DNA from: Pseudomonadota bacterium | Lineage (GTDB): Bacteria; Pseudomonadota; Gammaproteobacteria; Burkholderiales; Burkholderiaceae_C | Length of the DNA: 39,420 nt | Assembly (NCBI GenBank): GCA_021848345.1 | Contig: JAJZUV010000025.1 | Span: 1-39,420, forward strand | Direction of reading: 5' to 3' | Shown: one piece after another, positions 1 to 7,472 of the stretch | Layout of the letters: each line of letters starts with the position of its first letter | Position numbering within the stretch: position 1 is the stretch's first letter | Made by a program: the position numbers and the translations under genes | The notes under the pieces: generated by a model | What the model was told of the DNA's origin: nothing | Databases searched by the model: none | Seen by the model: the letters and a program-made list of their open reading frames with translations, nothing else

Positions 1-127
1 CGGGCCCGGCCTGTACTGGCAGGCCGACGAGCGCAACATGTGGTTCGTGAACCTGTACGATCAGGTGCAGGCCAAGAACCACGTGCGCGGCGCCGTGCTC
101 AACGTGCACTGGGTGCATCCCTTCTGA
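1..127 (+). CDS. 3' end of an unidentified gene (5' end outside window)
   Basis: The frame beginning at base 2 is open up to the TGA at 125-127 and gives about 41 C-terminal residues ending in NVHWVHPF. I do not recognise the family. The last eleven residues put hydrophobic or aromatic residues at most alternate positions and end in phenylalanine, which resembles the C-terminal strand signature of outer-membrane beta-barrels, so a porin is possible, but the fragment is too short to decide. It is codirectional with the ABC importer that starts 72 bases further on, and a weak GC-rich hairpin lies between them, so co-transcription is uncertain. Confidence 0.55.
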   Translation, partial: GPGLYWQADERNMWFVNLYDQVQAKNHVRGAVLNVHWVHPF

Positions 128-140
128 TTCGACACAGCAA

Positions 141-167
141 GCGGGGGCGGCCGTCCGGTCGCCCCGC
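141..167 (+). terminator. Weak GC-rich hairpin between the partial gene and the ABC operon
   Basis: GCGGGG at 141-146 can pair with CCCCGC at 162-167, with additional CG/CG pairing possible if one G is bulged. No run of T follows. It could be a leaky terminator or attenuator ahead of the importer operon, or simply GC-rich spacer. Confidence 0.25.
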
Positions 168-199
168 ATCCCGGAACGAGAACACGAGGAGACCTGAGC

Positions 200-1519
200 A
201 TGTCCCGCAAGCCTGACCCCGAACACACCGGCGTCGACGCGTCGCGCCGCCAGCTGGTGGCCCTGGCCGGCGCTTCGGCGGCGACCGCCGCCGGCGCGCT
301 GCTGCCGTCGGTGGCCTCCGCCGCCGCCAAGCCCACGCTGAAAATCGGTTTCATCAGCCCGCTCACCGGCCCGCTCGGCGGTTTCGGCGAGGCCGACCCC
401 TTCGTGCTCGACCTGGTGCGCAAGAAGACCGCCGCAGGCGTGACCATCGGCGGCACGACCTACGCCATCGAGCTGATCGGGCGCGATACCCAGTCCGACC
501 CCTCGCGCGCCAGCCAGCTGGCCAAGGACCTGATCAACAACCAGAAGATCGACCTGATGCTGACCACCTCGACTCCCGAGGTGGTCAACCCGGTGGCCGA
601 CGCCTGCGAGGCCTCGGGCATGCCCTGCCTGTCGACCGTCGATCCCTGGGAGTCCTGGTATTTCGGCCGCGGCGCCAAGCCGGGCCAACCCTCGCCGTTC
701 AAGTGGACCTACCACTTCTCCTTCGGCACCGAGGAATTCGCAAAGATGTACCTGTCGACCTGGGCGCTGGTGCCGACCAACAAGAAGGTCGGCGTGCTCT
801 ACCCCAACGACGCCGACGGCAACGCATTGCGCGCCCACCTGGTGCCCGAACTGAAGAAGGGCGGCTACACCATCGTCGATCCCGGCGCCTACCAGGACGG
901 CACCACCGATTTCTCGTCGCAGATCTCGCGCTTCAAGTCCGAAGGCGTGCAGATCATCACCGGCGCGCCGATCCCGCCCGACTTCATCACCTTCCTGCGC
1001 CAGGCCGCGCAGCAGGGTCTCGTGCACCGGCTGAAAATCGTCATGCCGGCCAAGTTCGGCCTGTTCCCCTCCGACATCGCGGCGCTGGGCGAGCTGGGCT
1101 ACAAGGTAGCCTCCGGCGCCTACTGGTCGCCGGCCTTCCCCTACGTCTCGCCGGTGGTGGGACTGGGCGGCCAGCAACTGGTCGACGTCTACGAGAAGGC
1201 CACCGGCAAGCAGTGGACCCAGCAGCTCGGCGCCTCGCTGGCGCTGATCGATGCCGGTTTCGCCGCTCTCAAGGCCAGCGGCGCGCCGAAGGACAAGGCC
1301 AAGGTGGCGGCGGCGATGAAGGTGCTCGATACCGTGACCACGGTGGGGCGCATCAACTTCCCCAAGGGGCCCGTGCCCAACGTGGCCACCGCGCCGATCA
1401 TCGGCTCGCAGTGGGTCAAGGCCAAGCCCGGCGGCAGGTTCAAGCTGGCGTTCCCGACGGTCGAGCACGCGGACGATCCCAAGGTCGCCATTCAGGCCAA
1501 GCTGCTGCCCTATGCCTGA
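200..1519 (+). CDS. ABC transporter substrate-binding protein, Leu/Ile/Val (Peripla_BP_6) type
   Basis: This 439-residue protein is the periplasmic receptor of a high-affinity importer. Residues 1-42 form an export signal with a twin-arginine-like SRRQLVAL stretch (Arg16-Arg17), a hydrophobic Ala/Leu segment and an ASA cleavage site near residue 41. The mature part opens with KIGFISPLTGPLG, the usual first strand of the LivJ/LivK fold, and the remaining length fits that family. GAGGAGA at 186-192 is a strong ribosome binding site 7 bases before the ATG, fixing the start. It is the first gene of a tightly packed five-gene operon. LivJ-type receptors carry branched-chain amino acids, amides, urea or aromatic acids; the neighbouring ferulate, vanillate and 4-hydroxybenzoate genes make an aromatic acid plausible, but the ligand cannot be read from the sequence. 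Confidence 0.93.
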   Translation: MSRKPDPEHTGVDASRRQLVALAGASAATAAGALLPSVASAAAKPTLKIGFISPLTGPLGGFGEADPFVLDLVRKKTAAGVTIGGTTYAIELIGRDTQSDPSRASQLAKDLINNQKIDLMLTTSTPEVVNPVADACEASGMPCLSTVDPWESWYFGRGAKPGQPSPFKWTYHFSFGTEEFAKMYLSTWALVPTNKKVGVLYPNDADGNALRAHLVPELKKGGYTIVDPGAYQDGTTDFSSQISRFKSEGVQIITGAPIPPDFITFLRQAAQQGLVHRLKIVMPAKFGLFPSDIAALGELGYKVASGAYWSPAFPYVSPVVGLGGQQLVDVYEKATGKQWTQQLGASLALIDAGFAALKASGAPKDKAKVAAAMKVLDTVTTVGRINFPKGPVPNVATAPIIGSQWVKAKPGGRFKLAFPTVEHADDPKVAIQAKLLPYA

Positions 1520-2273
1520 TTCGCAGAGTCTCGCCGCCGGCGCGCCGGCGGCGCCCATCCTGTCGGCCACGGGGGTGGGCAAGAGCTTCGGCGCGTTGCG
1601 CGTGCTGGAGGGCGTGAACATCGACATCGCGCGCGGCGAGGCGGTGGGCATCGTCGGCCCCAACGGGGCCGGCAAGACCACGCTGTTCAACGTGCTGTCG
1701 GGCGCCTACGCGCCCAGCGAGGGACGAGTGCGCTTCGAGGCGCACGACGTCACCGCGCTGGACGCGGCCGCGCGCTGCCGGCTCGGCGTCGCGCGCTCGC
1801 ACCAGGTGCCGCGCCCCTTCGGCGGCATGACCGTGTTCGAGAACCTGCACGTGGCCGCCGCGGTGGGCGCCGGGGCCAGCGGCGAGCGCGCCAACGAGCT
1901 GTGCATGAATTCGCTGCGCCTGTGCGGCATGCTCGACGTGGCCAACCGCCGCGCCGACACGCTGGGTCTGCTGGATCGCAAGCGCCTGGAGATGGCCCGC
2001 GCGCTGGCCACGGACCCGCAGATCCTTCTGCTCGACGAAATCGGTGGCGGTCTCACCGACGGCGAGGCACAGGACCTGGTGAACATCATTCGCGAGATCC
2101 TCGGCCGCGGCATCACCGTGGTGTGGATCGAGCACATCGTGCACGTGCTGCTGCAGGTGGTGCGGCGCCTGGTGTGCATGGAGTCGGGGCGCATCATCGC
2201 CGACGGCGATCCGCACGCCGTGATGAAGGATCCCGCGGTGATCGAGGCGTACCTGGGGAGTGTTTCCATATGA
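1512..2273 (+). CDS. livG: ABC transporter ATP-binding protein, LivG type
   Basis: This 253-residue protein is one of the two cytoplasmic ATPases that power the importer. Walker A is GPNGAGKT (residues 49-56), the Q-loop glutamine is near residue 98, Walker B is ILLLDE (171-176) and the switch histidine is His208. The signature segment reads LGLLDRK (151-157) instead of LSGGQ; LivG proteins often carry a divergent LxxxDxxR-type signature, so this need not mean inactivity. The start overlaps the stop of the receptor gene by 8 bases, indicating translational coupling, and the gene ends in an ATGA overlap with the next ATPase. The symbol denotes family membership, not proven branched-chain amino acid transport. 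Confidence 0.93.
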   Translation: MPDSQSLAAGAPAAPILSATGVGKSFGALRVLEGVNIDIARGEAVGIVGPNGAGKTTLFNVLSGAYAPSEGRVRFEAHDVTALDAAARCRLGVARSHQVPRPFGGMTVFENLHVAAAVGAGASGERANELCMNSLRLCGMLDVANRRADTLGLLDRKRLEMARALATDPQILLLDEIGGGLTDGEAQDLVNIIREILGRGITVVWIEHIVHVLLQVVRRLVCMESGRIIADGDPHAVMKDPAVIEAYLGSVSI

Positions 2274-2998
2274 GCGACGCATTGCTGCGCATCGAGGCGC
2301 TGCAGGCCGGCTACGGGCTGCTCAAGGCGGTGCGTTCGGTGTCCTTCGACTGCAACCAGGGCCAGGTGCTGGCGCTGGTCGGGGCCAACGGCGCGGGCAA
2401 GACCACGCTGATGCGCACCATCGCCGGCGCGCATCCCGCGTCGGCCGGACGCATCGTGTTCGACGGCCACGACATCACCGCTCTGCGCGCGCCTCGGCGC
2501 GTGGGCCTGGGCATCGCGATGGTGCCCGAGGGCCGGCGCCTGTTCGGCGGCATGAGCGTGGAGGACAACCTGCGCGTGGCCGGCATGCGCGCGCGCAAGG
2601 GTCCGTGGAACCTGGAGTCCGTGCTGGAGGCCTTTCCGCAGCTCAAACCCAAGCTCAAGGCCGCCGCCGGCACGCTGTCGGGCGGCCAGCAGCAGGCCAC
2701 CTCCATCGCCCGCGCATTGATGACCAATCCGCGCGTGCTGCTGCTCGACGAGATCTCCCTGGGCCTGTCGCCCATCGCCGTCGACCAGGTCTACGAATCC
2801 CTGCAGGGCCTGATCCAGGCCGGCACCACGCTGGTGCTGGTGGAGCAGGACCTGACGCGCGCGCTGAAGGTCGCCGACCGGGTGGTGTGCATGCTCGAGG
2901 GCGGCATCCCGCTGCAGGGCGCGCGCGACGATCTCAGTCGCGAGCAGATCATGGACGCCTATTTCGGCCTGTCGCGCAGCCCCCAGGCCGCGCACTGA
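2270..2998 (+). CDS. livF: ABC transporter ATP-binding protein, LivF type
   Basis: This 242-residue protein is the second ATPase of the importer. It has Walker A GANGAGKT (residues 38-45), a canonical LSGGQ signature (136-140), Walker B VLLLDE (156-161) and the LivF-like LVEQDL in place of the usual switch-histidine region. The ATG at 2270 overlaps the TGA of livG (ATGA), a classic coupling arrangement; a longer reading upstream in the same frame would run inside livG and is not credible. With its partner carrying the divergent signature, this subunit supplies the clearly canonical composite ATP site. Confidence 0.93.
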   Translation: MSDALLRIEALQAGYGLLKAVRSVSFDCNQGQVLALVGANGAGKTTLMRTIAGAHPASAGRIVFDGHDITALRAPRRVGLGIAMVPEGRRLFGGMSVEDNLRVAGMRARKGPWNLESVLEAFPQLKPKLKAAAGTLSGGQQQATSIARALMTNPRVLLLDEISLGLSPIAVDQVYESLQGLIQAGTTLVLVEQDLTRALKVADRVVCMLEGGIPLQGARDDLSREQIMDAYFGLSRSPQAAH

Positions 2999-3012
2999 GA
3001 GACCGCCCCGTC

Positions 3013-3930
3013 ATGGAATTCCTGAACCAGATCATCCAGGGCATGCTGCTGGGCGGCTACTACGCCATTCTCGCCAGCGGCCTGTCCTTCCTGTTCGGCG
3101 TCATGCGCATCGTCAATCTCGCGCACGGCAGCCTGGTGGTGCTCGCCGGCTACCTGATCTTCAGCGCCTGCAAGCATTTCGGGGTCGACGTCCCGGTGGC
3201 CGTGCTGATGGTCATGCCGGTGATGGCGCTGCTCGGCTGGGCGCTCAACCGCCTGCTGTTGCAGCGCAGCCTGCGCGGCGGCATGCTGGTGCCCATCCTG
3301 GCGACCTTCGGGCTGTCCATCGTCGTCGACAACCTGTTGTTCCAGACCTTCGGCGCGGATACCCGCTCCCTCGCCCCCAACATCGGCTCGCTGTCCTACG
3401 ACAGCTGGCAACTGGTGGGCGACCTGTACGTGTCCAAGCTCGACGTGCTGACCTTCGGCACCGCGGTGGCCGTGCTCGGCGCGCTGCAGCTGGTGTTGTC
3501 GCGCACCGGCATCGGGCGCGCCATTCGCGCCACCGCCGAGGACCCCGACGCGGTGAACCTGATCGGCATCGACTCGCGCATGGTGTATTCGGCGGCCAGC
3601 GCGATCGCGCTGCTGCTGATCACCGTGGCGGCGCTGTTCCTGGGCATGCGCAGCACCTTCGCGCCGTATGCCGGGCAGTCGCAGCTGCTGTTCGCCTTCG
3701 AGACCGTGGTCATCGGCGGCGCCGGGTCGCTGTGGGGCACGCTGCTCGGGGGCATCGTGCTGGGCGTGTCGCAGAGCATCGGCGCGCAGATCAATCCCAT
3801 CGGTTTCCTGATCGCCGGGCACGGGGTGTTCCTGGTCATCCTGGTGCTCAGGGTCTATTCGAAAGTCTGGAATCTGCGCCGGCCGCGCCTGCGGGCCGCG
3901 CGCGCGTCCACCCAAGGAGCTGGTGCATGA
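3013..3930 (+). CDS. livH: ABC transporter permease, LivH type
   Basis: This 305-residue inner-membrane permease begins MEFLNQIIQGMLLGGYYAI and contains the family-typical FGVMRIVNLAHG segment followed by about eight hydrophobic spans. The EDPDAVNLIGID segment is the cytoplasmic loop that contacts the ATPases, and the VVIGGAGSLWGTLLGGI motif near the C-terminus is typical of LivH. It pairs with the next gene to form the channel. The start lies 14 bases after the livF stop; GAGAGACC just upstream offers a modest ribosome binding site. Confidence 0.93.
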   Translation: MEFLNQIIQGMLLGGYYAILASGLSFLFGVMRIVNLAHGSLVVLAGYLIFSACKHFGVDVPVAVLMVMPVMALLGWALNRLLLQRSLRGGMLVPILATFGLSIVVDNLLFQTFGADTRSLAPNIGSLSYDSWQLVGDLYVSKLDVLTFGTAVAVLGALQLVLSRTGIGRAIRATAEDPDAVNLIGIDSRMVYSAASAIALLLITVAALFLGMRSTFAPYAGQSQLLFAFETVVIGGAGSLWGTLLGGIVLGVSQSIGAQINPIGFLIAGHGVFLVILVLRVYSKVWNLRRPRLRAARASTQGAGA

Positions 3931-4973
3931 AGCAGGCGATGCAAGGCGCGCAGGTCGTGCGCTGGACTCCGCGCGCTGTCGGATTCGTGGCGGCCATCGG
4001 CCTGCTGGTGCTGCTGCTGGCCTTCGGCCCGATGTTCATGCGCCCGGAGATGCTCGACAGACTGACCACGCTGTTCGTCTACGTGCTGCTGGCTTCCATG
4101 TGGAACGCGCTGGCCGGCTACGGCGGTCTCATTTCCATCGGCCAGCAGGCCTTCATCGGGCTCGGGGGCTATTTCCTGGTGCGCCTGTCGGCCGGAGGCA
4201 TGGACATCTACGCCGCGCTGCTGGTGTCGGTGCTGCTGGTGGGCCTGGTGTCGTTGCCGCTGGGGCAGATCATGCTCAAGCTCGGCGGCGGCGAGTTCGC
4301 CATCGGCATGTGGGTGCTGGCCGAATTGCTGCACCTGCTGGTGACCATCGATCCCATCGTGCAGGGCGAGACCGGCACCTCGCTGCTGGGCGTCGACGCC
4401 TACGCGCCGGCCGTGCGCCGGGCGGACAATTACTGGATGGCCCTGGGGCTGATGGTGCTGCTGCTGGGCGTGCTGTTCATGCTGCTGCGCAGCCGCATCG
4501 GCGCCTCGCTGCAGGCGGTGCGCGACGACGAGACCGCGGCGGCCTCCATCGGCGTCAACGTGCTGCGCAGCAAGCACGTACTGTTCTTCCTGTCGGCGCT
4601 GGGCTGCGGAGCCGGCGGGGCGCTTTGGCTGGCGAGTTCCATCACCTACCAGCCGGCCACCTTCTTCGGGCCGCAGTGGACCGCCTACATGCTGTTCATG
4701 GTGATCGTCGGCGGGCTGGGAACCTTCGAGGGGCCGATCATCGGCGCCGTCCTGTTCTTCGCCGCCGAGACCTGGTTCGGCGCCACCGGCGTGGTCTACC
4801 TGATCGGTCTGGGCGTGCTGGCCATCGGCTTCGCGCTGCTGTTCCCGCGCGGCATCTGGGGCGCCGTGGAAGGGCGCTATGCGCTGCGCCTGCTGCCCAT
4901 CGGCTATCACCTGCGTCTGGCAGGGCTGCGCGACGGCAAACTCCTGGTGCGCCAGGAGAGCCAGGCGGGATGA
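3927..4973 (+). CDS. livM: ABC transporter permease, LivM type
   Basis: This 348-residue inner-membrane permease is the second half of the importer channel. It has multiple hydrophobic spans, the LivM-typical YGGLISIGQQAFIGLGGYF segment, a cytoplasmic loop with AVRDDETAAASIGVNV, and MVIVGGLGTFEGPIIGAVLF near the end. Its ATG overlaps the livH stop (ATGA), and AAGGAG about ten bases upstream provides a good ribosome binding site. It is the last gene of the importer operon; about 100 bases separate it from the MarR regulator on the same strand, so the regulator may or may not be co-transcribed. Confidence 0.93.
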   Translation: MKQAMQGAQVVRWTPRAVGFVAAIGLLVLLLAFGPMFMRPEMLDRLTTLFVYVLLASMWNALAGYGGLISIGQQAFIGLGGYFLVRLSAGGMDIYAALLVSVLLVGLVSLPLGQIMLKLGGGEFAIGMWVLAELLHLLVTIDPIVQGETGTSLLGVDAYAPAVRRADNYWMALGLMVLLLGVLFMLLRSRIGASLQAVRDDETAAASIGVNVLRSKHVLFFLSALGCGAGGALWLASSITYQPATFFGPQWTAYMLFMVIVGGLGTFEGPIIGAVLFFAAETWFGATGVVYLIGLGVLAIGFALLFPRGIWGAVEGRYALRLLPIGYHLRLAGLRDGKLLVRQESQAG

Positions 4974-5072
4974 ACGCCCCCGGCGCTCGTCGCGCGCGCC
5001 TGCGCCGAGGGCGCGTGTCCGGCCTGGCGGGGCGGCCTGCTACAGTCCCCTGACGTCCCTCCAGCGCCCTCC

Positions 5073-5564
5073 ATGAGCACCGAGTCCAACGCCTCCCATT
5101 TGTCCGCGCGCCGCGCCACCGCGGCATCCGGCCTCGATCAGGCGGTGCTCGGGCACGTGCTGGGCTACCAGTTGGCGCGTGCCTCCATCCACACCCGCGC
5201 CGCGTTCCAGCGCGCCATCGGCGAGCCGCTGCGCCTGCGGCCGGTGGAGTTCACCATCCTGCAACTGCTGCGCCACAATCGTCGCGCCACGCAGAAGCAG
5301 CTGGCGCGCGCGCTGGCCATCACGGCGCCGGGCATGACCGTGCTGCTGGACCGCCTGGAGTCGCGCGGGCTGATCCGGCGCGAGCGCAACGAGCACGACA
5401 AGCGCTCCGTGTTCGTCACGCTGGACGAAACCGGCGAGGACCTGGCGGAGGCCTCGCTGCGCGCCTCGCGCGACATGGAGACCGAGGTGCTGCACGGCCT
5501 GTCGGCCGGCGAGCGACTGATGCTGTTCGAACTGCTGGATCGCGTGGCGCGCGGGCCGCGCTGA
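5073..5564 (+). CDS. MarR family transcriptional regulator
   Basis: This 163-residue protein is a winged-helix dimer of the MarR family: QKQLARALAITAPGMTVLLDRLESRGLIRRERNEHDKRSVFVTLDETG (about residues 73-120) covers the recognition helix, wing and the conserved D-x-R-S turn. MarR proteins in phenylpropenoid catabolism (CouR in Rhodopseudomonas, FerC in Sphingobium) are repressors released by coumaroyl- or feruloyl-CoA. The location between an importer operon and ferulate/vanillate genes makes a similar role attractive, and the palindrome at 9409-9426 is a candidate target, but both points are inference. No strong Shine-Dalgarno sequence precedes the ATG. Confidence 0.88.
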   Translation: MSTESNASHLSARRATAASGLDQAVLGHVLGYQLARASIHTRAAFQRAIGEPLRLRPVEFTILQLLRHNRRATQKQLARALAITAPGMTVLLDRLESRGLIRRERNEHDKRSVFVTLDETGEDLAEASLRASRDMETEVLHGLSAGERLMLFELLDRVARGPR

Positions 5565-5589
5565 GCGCCGCCCGCGGCGTCCCCCGGAT

Positions 5590-6639
5590 TCAGGCGCCGA
5601 CGGCTTCGCCGGCCGTCTGCTCGGCGGCAATCAGGCGCTCGATGATGCGTCGCGATTGCACCCCGCCGGCATCGATGTTGAGCTTGAGCAGCGAGCGCTG
5701 GGGCTGCGCGCTGATGTTGCGCTGCTGGCGCTCGAGCATCTCGCGGTCCTCGGAGAAGATCCTGCCCTGGCCCTCGCGGATGCGCGCGGTCAGCTCGGCG
5801 TCGCCCGGCTTGAAATTGCGCGCCATGCCCCAGAAGTACCAGTGCGTGGTCTCGGTCTCGGGGGTGATGAAGTCCACCACGATGCTCGAGGCCTTGTAGC
5901 GCGCGTCGGCCTCGTAGCCGCCGTGGCCGGCCAGCGCCACGCCCACCTCGATCATCACGTGGCTGGGCGGCGTGAAGCGGCAGATCTGCCAACGGTCGCA
6001 GGGCTGGTCGTCGGGCAGTTCGTTGGCACGCAGCGCCGCGGCCCAGAAGGGCGGGGCCTGGATGCCCTGCATGTGGCGGCTGGTGACCACCGTTTCGCCC
6101 TCGGCCCTGGTCTGGGGCACCGATTCCTCGATCTCGCGCTGACCGATGCTGCCGGCATGCACGTAGGTCTCGTGGGTCAGGTCCATCAGGTTGTCGATCA
6201 TCAGCCGGTAGTCGCAGCCGATGTGGTAGAGCCCGCCGCCATAGGCCCATTCGGGGCTCTGGAGCCAGTCGAAGCGCGGAATCTTCGCCTCGTCGGCCAG
6301 TTCCGGCCGGCCCGGCCAGATCCAGATGAAGCCGTAACGCTCGACCACCGGGAAGCTTCGGATCGAGGGAAAGCCCTGCACGCGCTGGCAGGGCATCGCG
6401 CACACGCGCCCGTCGGCGCCCATCTCCAGGCCGTGGTAGCCGCACACCAGGCGGCCGTCGCGCACGAAGCCAAGCGACAGCGGCGCGCCGCGATGGGGGC
6501 AGAAGTCCTCCACCGCCGCGACGCGGCCCTGCGCGTCGCGAAACAGCGCCACAGCGTGGCCGCACAGGGTGCGCCCCAGGGGCTTGCCGTCGATCTCGTC
6601 GGGCGTGCACGCGACGTACCAGGCGTTCTGCACGAACAT
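5590..6639 (-). CDS. vanA: Vanillate O-demethylase oxygenase subunit (Rieske non-heme iron)
   Basis: This 349-residue protein is the terminal oxygenase that demethylates vanillate to protocatechuate and formaldehyde. The Rieske cluster ligands are Cys47-x-His49 and Cys66-x2-His69. The mononuclear iron site is in DNLMDLTHETYVH, with His156 and His161 and the bridging Asp153 in the usual spacing. The length and the NAWYVAC opening match VanA. The start at 6639 is chosen because GGAGGA lies just upstream; a longer frame would run through the operator region. The electron-transfer partner VanB is encoded on the other strand beyond vanR. The VanR operators between 6694 and 6768 imply vanillate-responsive repression. 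Confidence 0.92.
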   Translation of the reverse strand: MFVQNAWYVACTPDEIDGKPLGRTLCGHAVALFRDAQGRVAAVEDFCPHRGAPLSLGFVRDGRLVCGYHGLEMGADGRVCAMPCQRVQGFPSIRSFPVVERYGFIWIWPGRPELADEAKIPRFDWLQSPEWAYGGGLYHIGCDYRLMIDNLMDLTHETYVHAGSIGQREIEESVPQTRAEGETVVTSRHMQGIQAPPFWAAALRANELPDDQPCDRWQICRFTPPSHVMIEVGVALAGHGGYEADARYKASSIVVDFITPETETTHWYFWGMARNFKPGDAELTARIREGQGRIFSEDREMLERQQRNISAQPQRSLLKLNIDAGGVQSRRIIERLIAAEQTAGEAVGA

Positions 6640-6663
6640 GGTTCGATTCCTCCGTGAAAACCC

Positions 6664-6675
6664 CGAGATATCTCG
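6664..6675. promoter_or_regulatory. Perfect 12-bp palindrome upstream of vanA
   Basis: CGAGATATCTCG is a perfect palindrome located 25 bases upstream of the vanA start, between its ribosome binding site and the first VanR operator. It may be a second regulator's half-site pair or lie in the vanA leader; no assignment is possible from sequence alone. Confidence 0.3.
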
Positions 6676-6693
6676 CCCCGGGAATGCTGGATG

Positions 6694-6705
6694 ATTGGAT
6701 CCAAA
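6694..6705. promoter_or_regulatory. VanR operator, site 1 (ATTGGATCCAAA)
   Basis: This 12-mer matches the ATTGGATCCAAT operator known for VanR of Caulobacter at 11 of 12 positions. It lies in the spacer just upstream of a possible -10 element, CATAAT at 6712-6717 reading toward vanR, and 54 bases upstream of the vanA start on the other strand, so a single bound repressor could block both directions. Confidence 0.82.
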
Positions 6706-6756
6706 GTCGACCATAATTCGCCTGAAACGTCAAAAGGGAAACCCCGATGCCGCTGT

Positions 6757-6768
6757 ATTGGATCCAAT
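6757..6768. promoter_or_regulatory. VanR operator, site 2 (ATTGGATCCAAT)
   Basis: This is a perfect 12-bp palindrome identical to the operator described for VanR-controlled van promoters. It begins 63 bases (about six helical turns) from site 1 and ends 4 bases before the preferred vanR start codon. The two sites on the same DNA face suggest cooperative or looped repression of the divergent vanA and vanR-vanB promoters. Confidence 0.87.
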
Positions 6769-6772
6769 TCGC

Positions 6773-7456
6773 ATGAGCCAGGACTCCATCCATGTGCTCA
6801 GCACCCTGCGCCGCCTGATCTCCGAGGGGCGCTACGCGCCCGGCGAGCGCATGGCCGAAATCCCCGTGGCCGATCAACTCGGCGTGTCGCGCACCCCGGT
6901 GCGCCTGGCCTTTCGCACCCTGGAGCAGGAAGGACTGCTGGAAAAGGCCGGCGCGCGCGGCTACGTGGTGCGGCGCTTTTCCGAGCAGGACGTCCTGTGC
7001 GGCCTGGAAGTGCGCGGCGTGCTCGAGGGCCTGGCGGCGCGGCGCCTGGGCGAGCACGGCGTGCCGCAGGCCACGCGCCAGGTGCTGCGCGACTGCGTGG
7101 AGCAGGGCGCGCGCTTGCTGGGCGCGGGCGAGCTGGGACCCGGGGCCATCGCGGGGTGGAGCGAGATCAACGCGCGCTTCCACCACGCGATCATCGATGC
7201 CAGCGCCAGCCGTGCCATCGCCGACGCGATCGCCCGCAACGACCACCTGCCGTTCGCGTCCTCCGACTCCATCATCATCGACACCTCGCGCCTGCCCCAG
7301 GAATACGAGAAGCTGCGCGTCGCCCAGTTGCAGCACTCGCTGGTGCTCGATGCGCTGCTCGCCGGCGAAGCCGCGCGCGCCGAAATGCTGATGCGCGAGC
7401 ACGCCTACATCGGCCTGCGCTACGGCCGCCTGCTCGGCCTGCACACCCCCGTCTGA
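6773..7456 (+). CDS. vanR: GntR-family (FadR/FCD) transcriptional regulator VanR
   Basis: This 227-residue regulator has an N-terminal GntR winged helix (residues 1-70, containing MAEIPVADQLGVSRTPVRLAFRTLEQEGLL and the wing GARGYVVRRF) followed by an all-helical FCD ligand-binding domain. Identification as VanR rests on its position between vanA and vanB and on the two ATTGGATCCAAT-type operators at its 5' end. The ATG at 6773 is preferred because an earlier TTG start at 6695 would place the operators inside the coding region; the chosen start has no clear Shine-Dalgarno sequence, so a leaderless or weakly initiated message is possible. VanR proteins repress van genes and are released by vanillate. 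Confidence 0.88.
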   Translation: MSQDSIHVLSTLRRLISEGRYAPGERMAEIPVADQLGVSRTPVRLAFRTLEQEGLLEKAGARGYVVRRFSEQDVLCGLEVRGVLEGLAARRLGEHGVPQATRQVLRDCVEQGARLLGAGELGPGAIAGWSEINARFHHAIIDASASRAIADAIARNDHLPFASSDSIIIDTSRLPQEYEKLRVAQLQHSLVLDALLAGEAARAEMLMREHAYIGLRYGRLLGLHTPV

Positions 7457-7472
7457 ATCCCTCCAATCCGTC

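Noticed and set aside
151..157. LivG lacking a canonical LSGGQ signature (residues 151-157 of the protein encoded at 1512-2273), considered as a broken ATPase
   Set aside because: LivG proteins commonly carry a divergent signature while Walker A, Walker B and the switch histidine are intact here. Coordinates given are residue numbers.
6695..6772. Upstream TTG start that would extend vanR by 26 residues
   Set aside because: It would put both VanR operators and the probable -10 element inside the coding sequence, and no conserved residues are gained.
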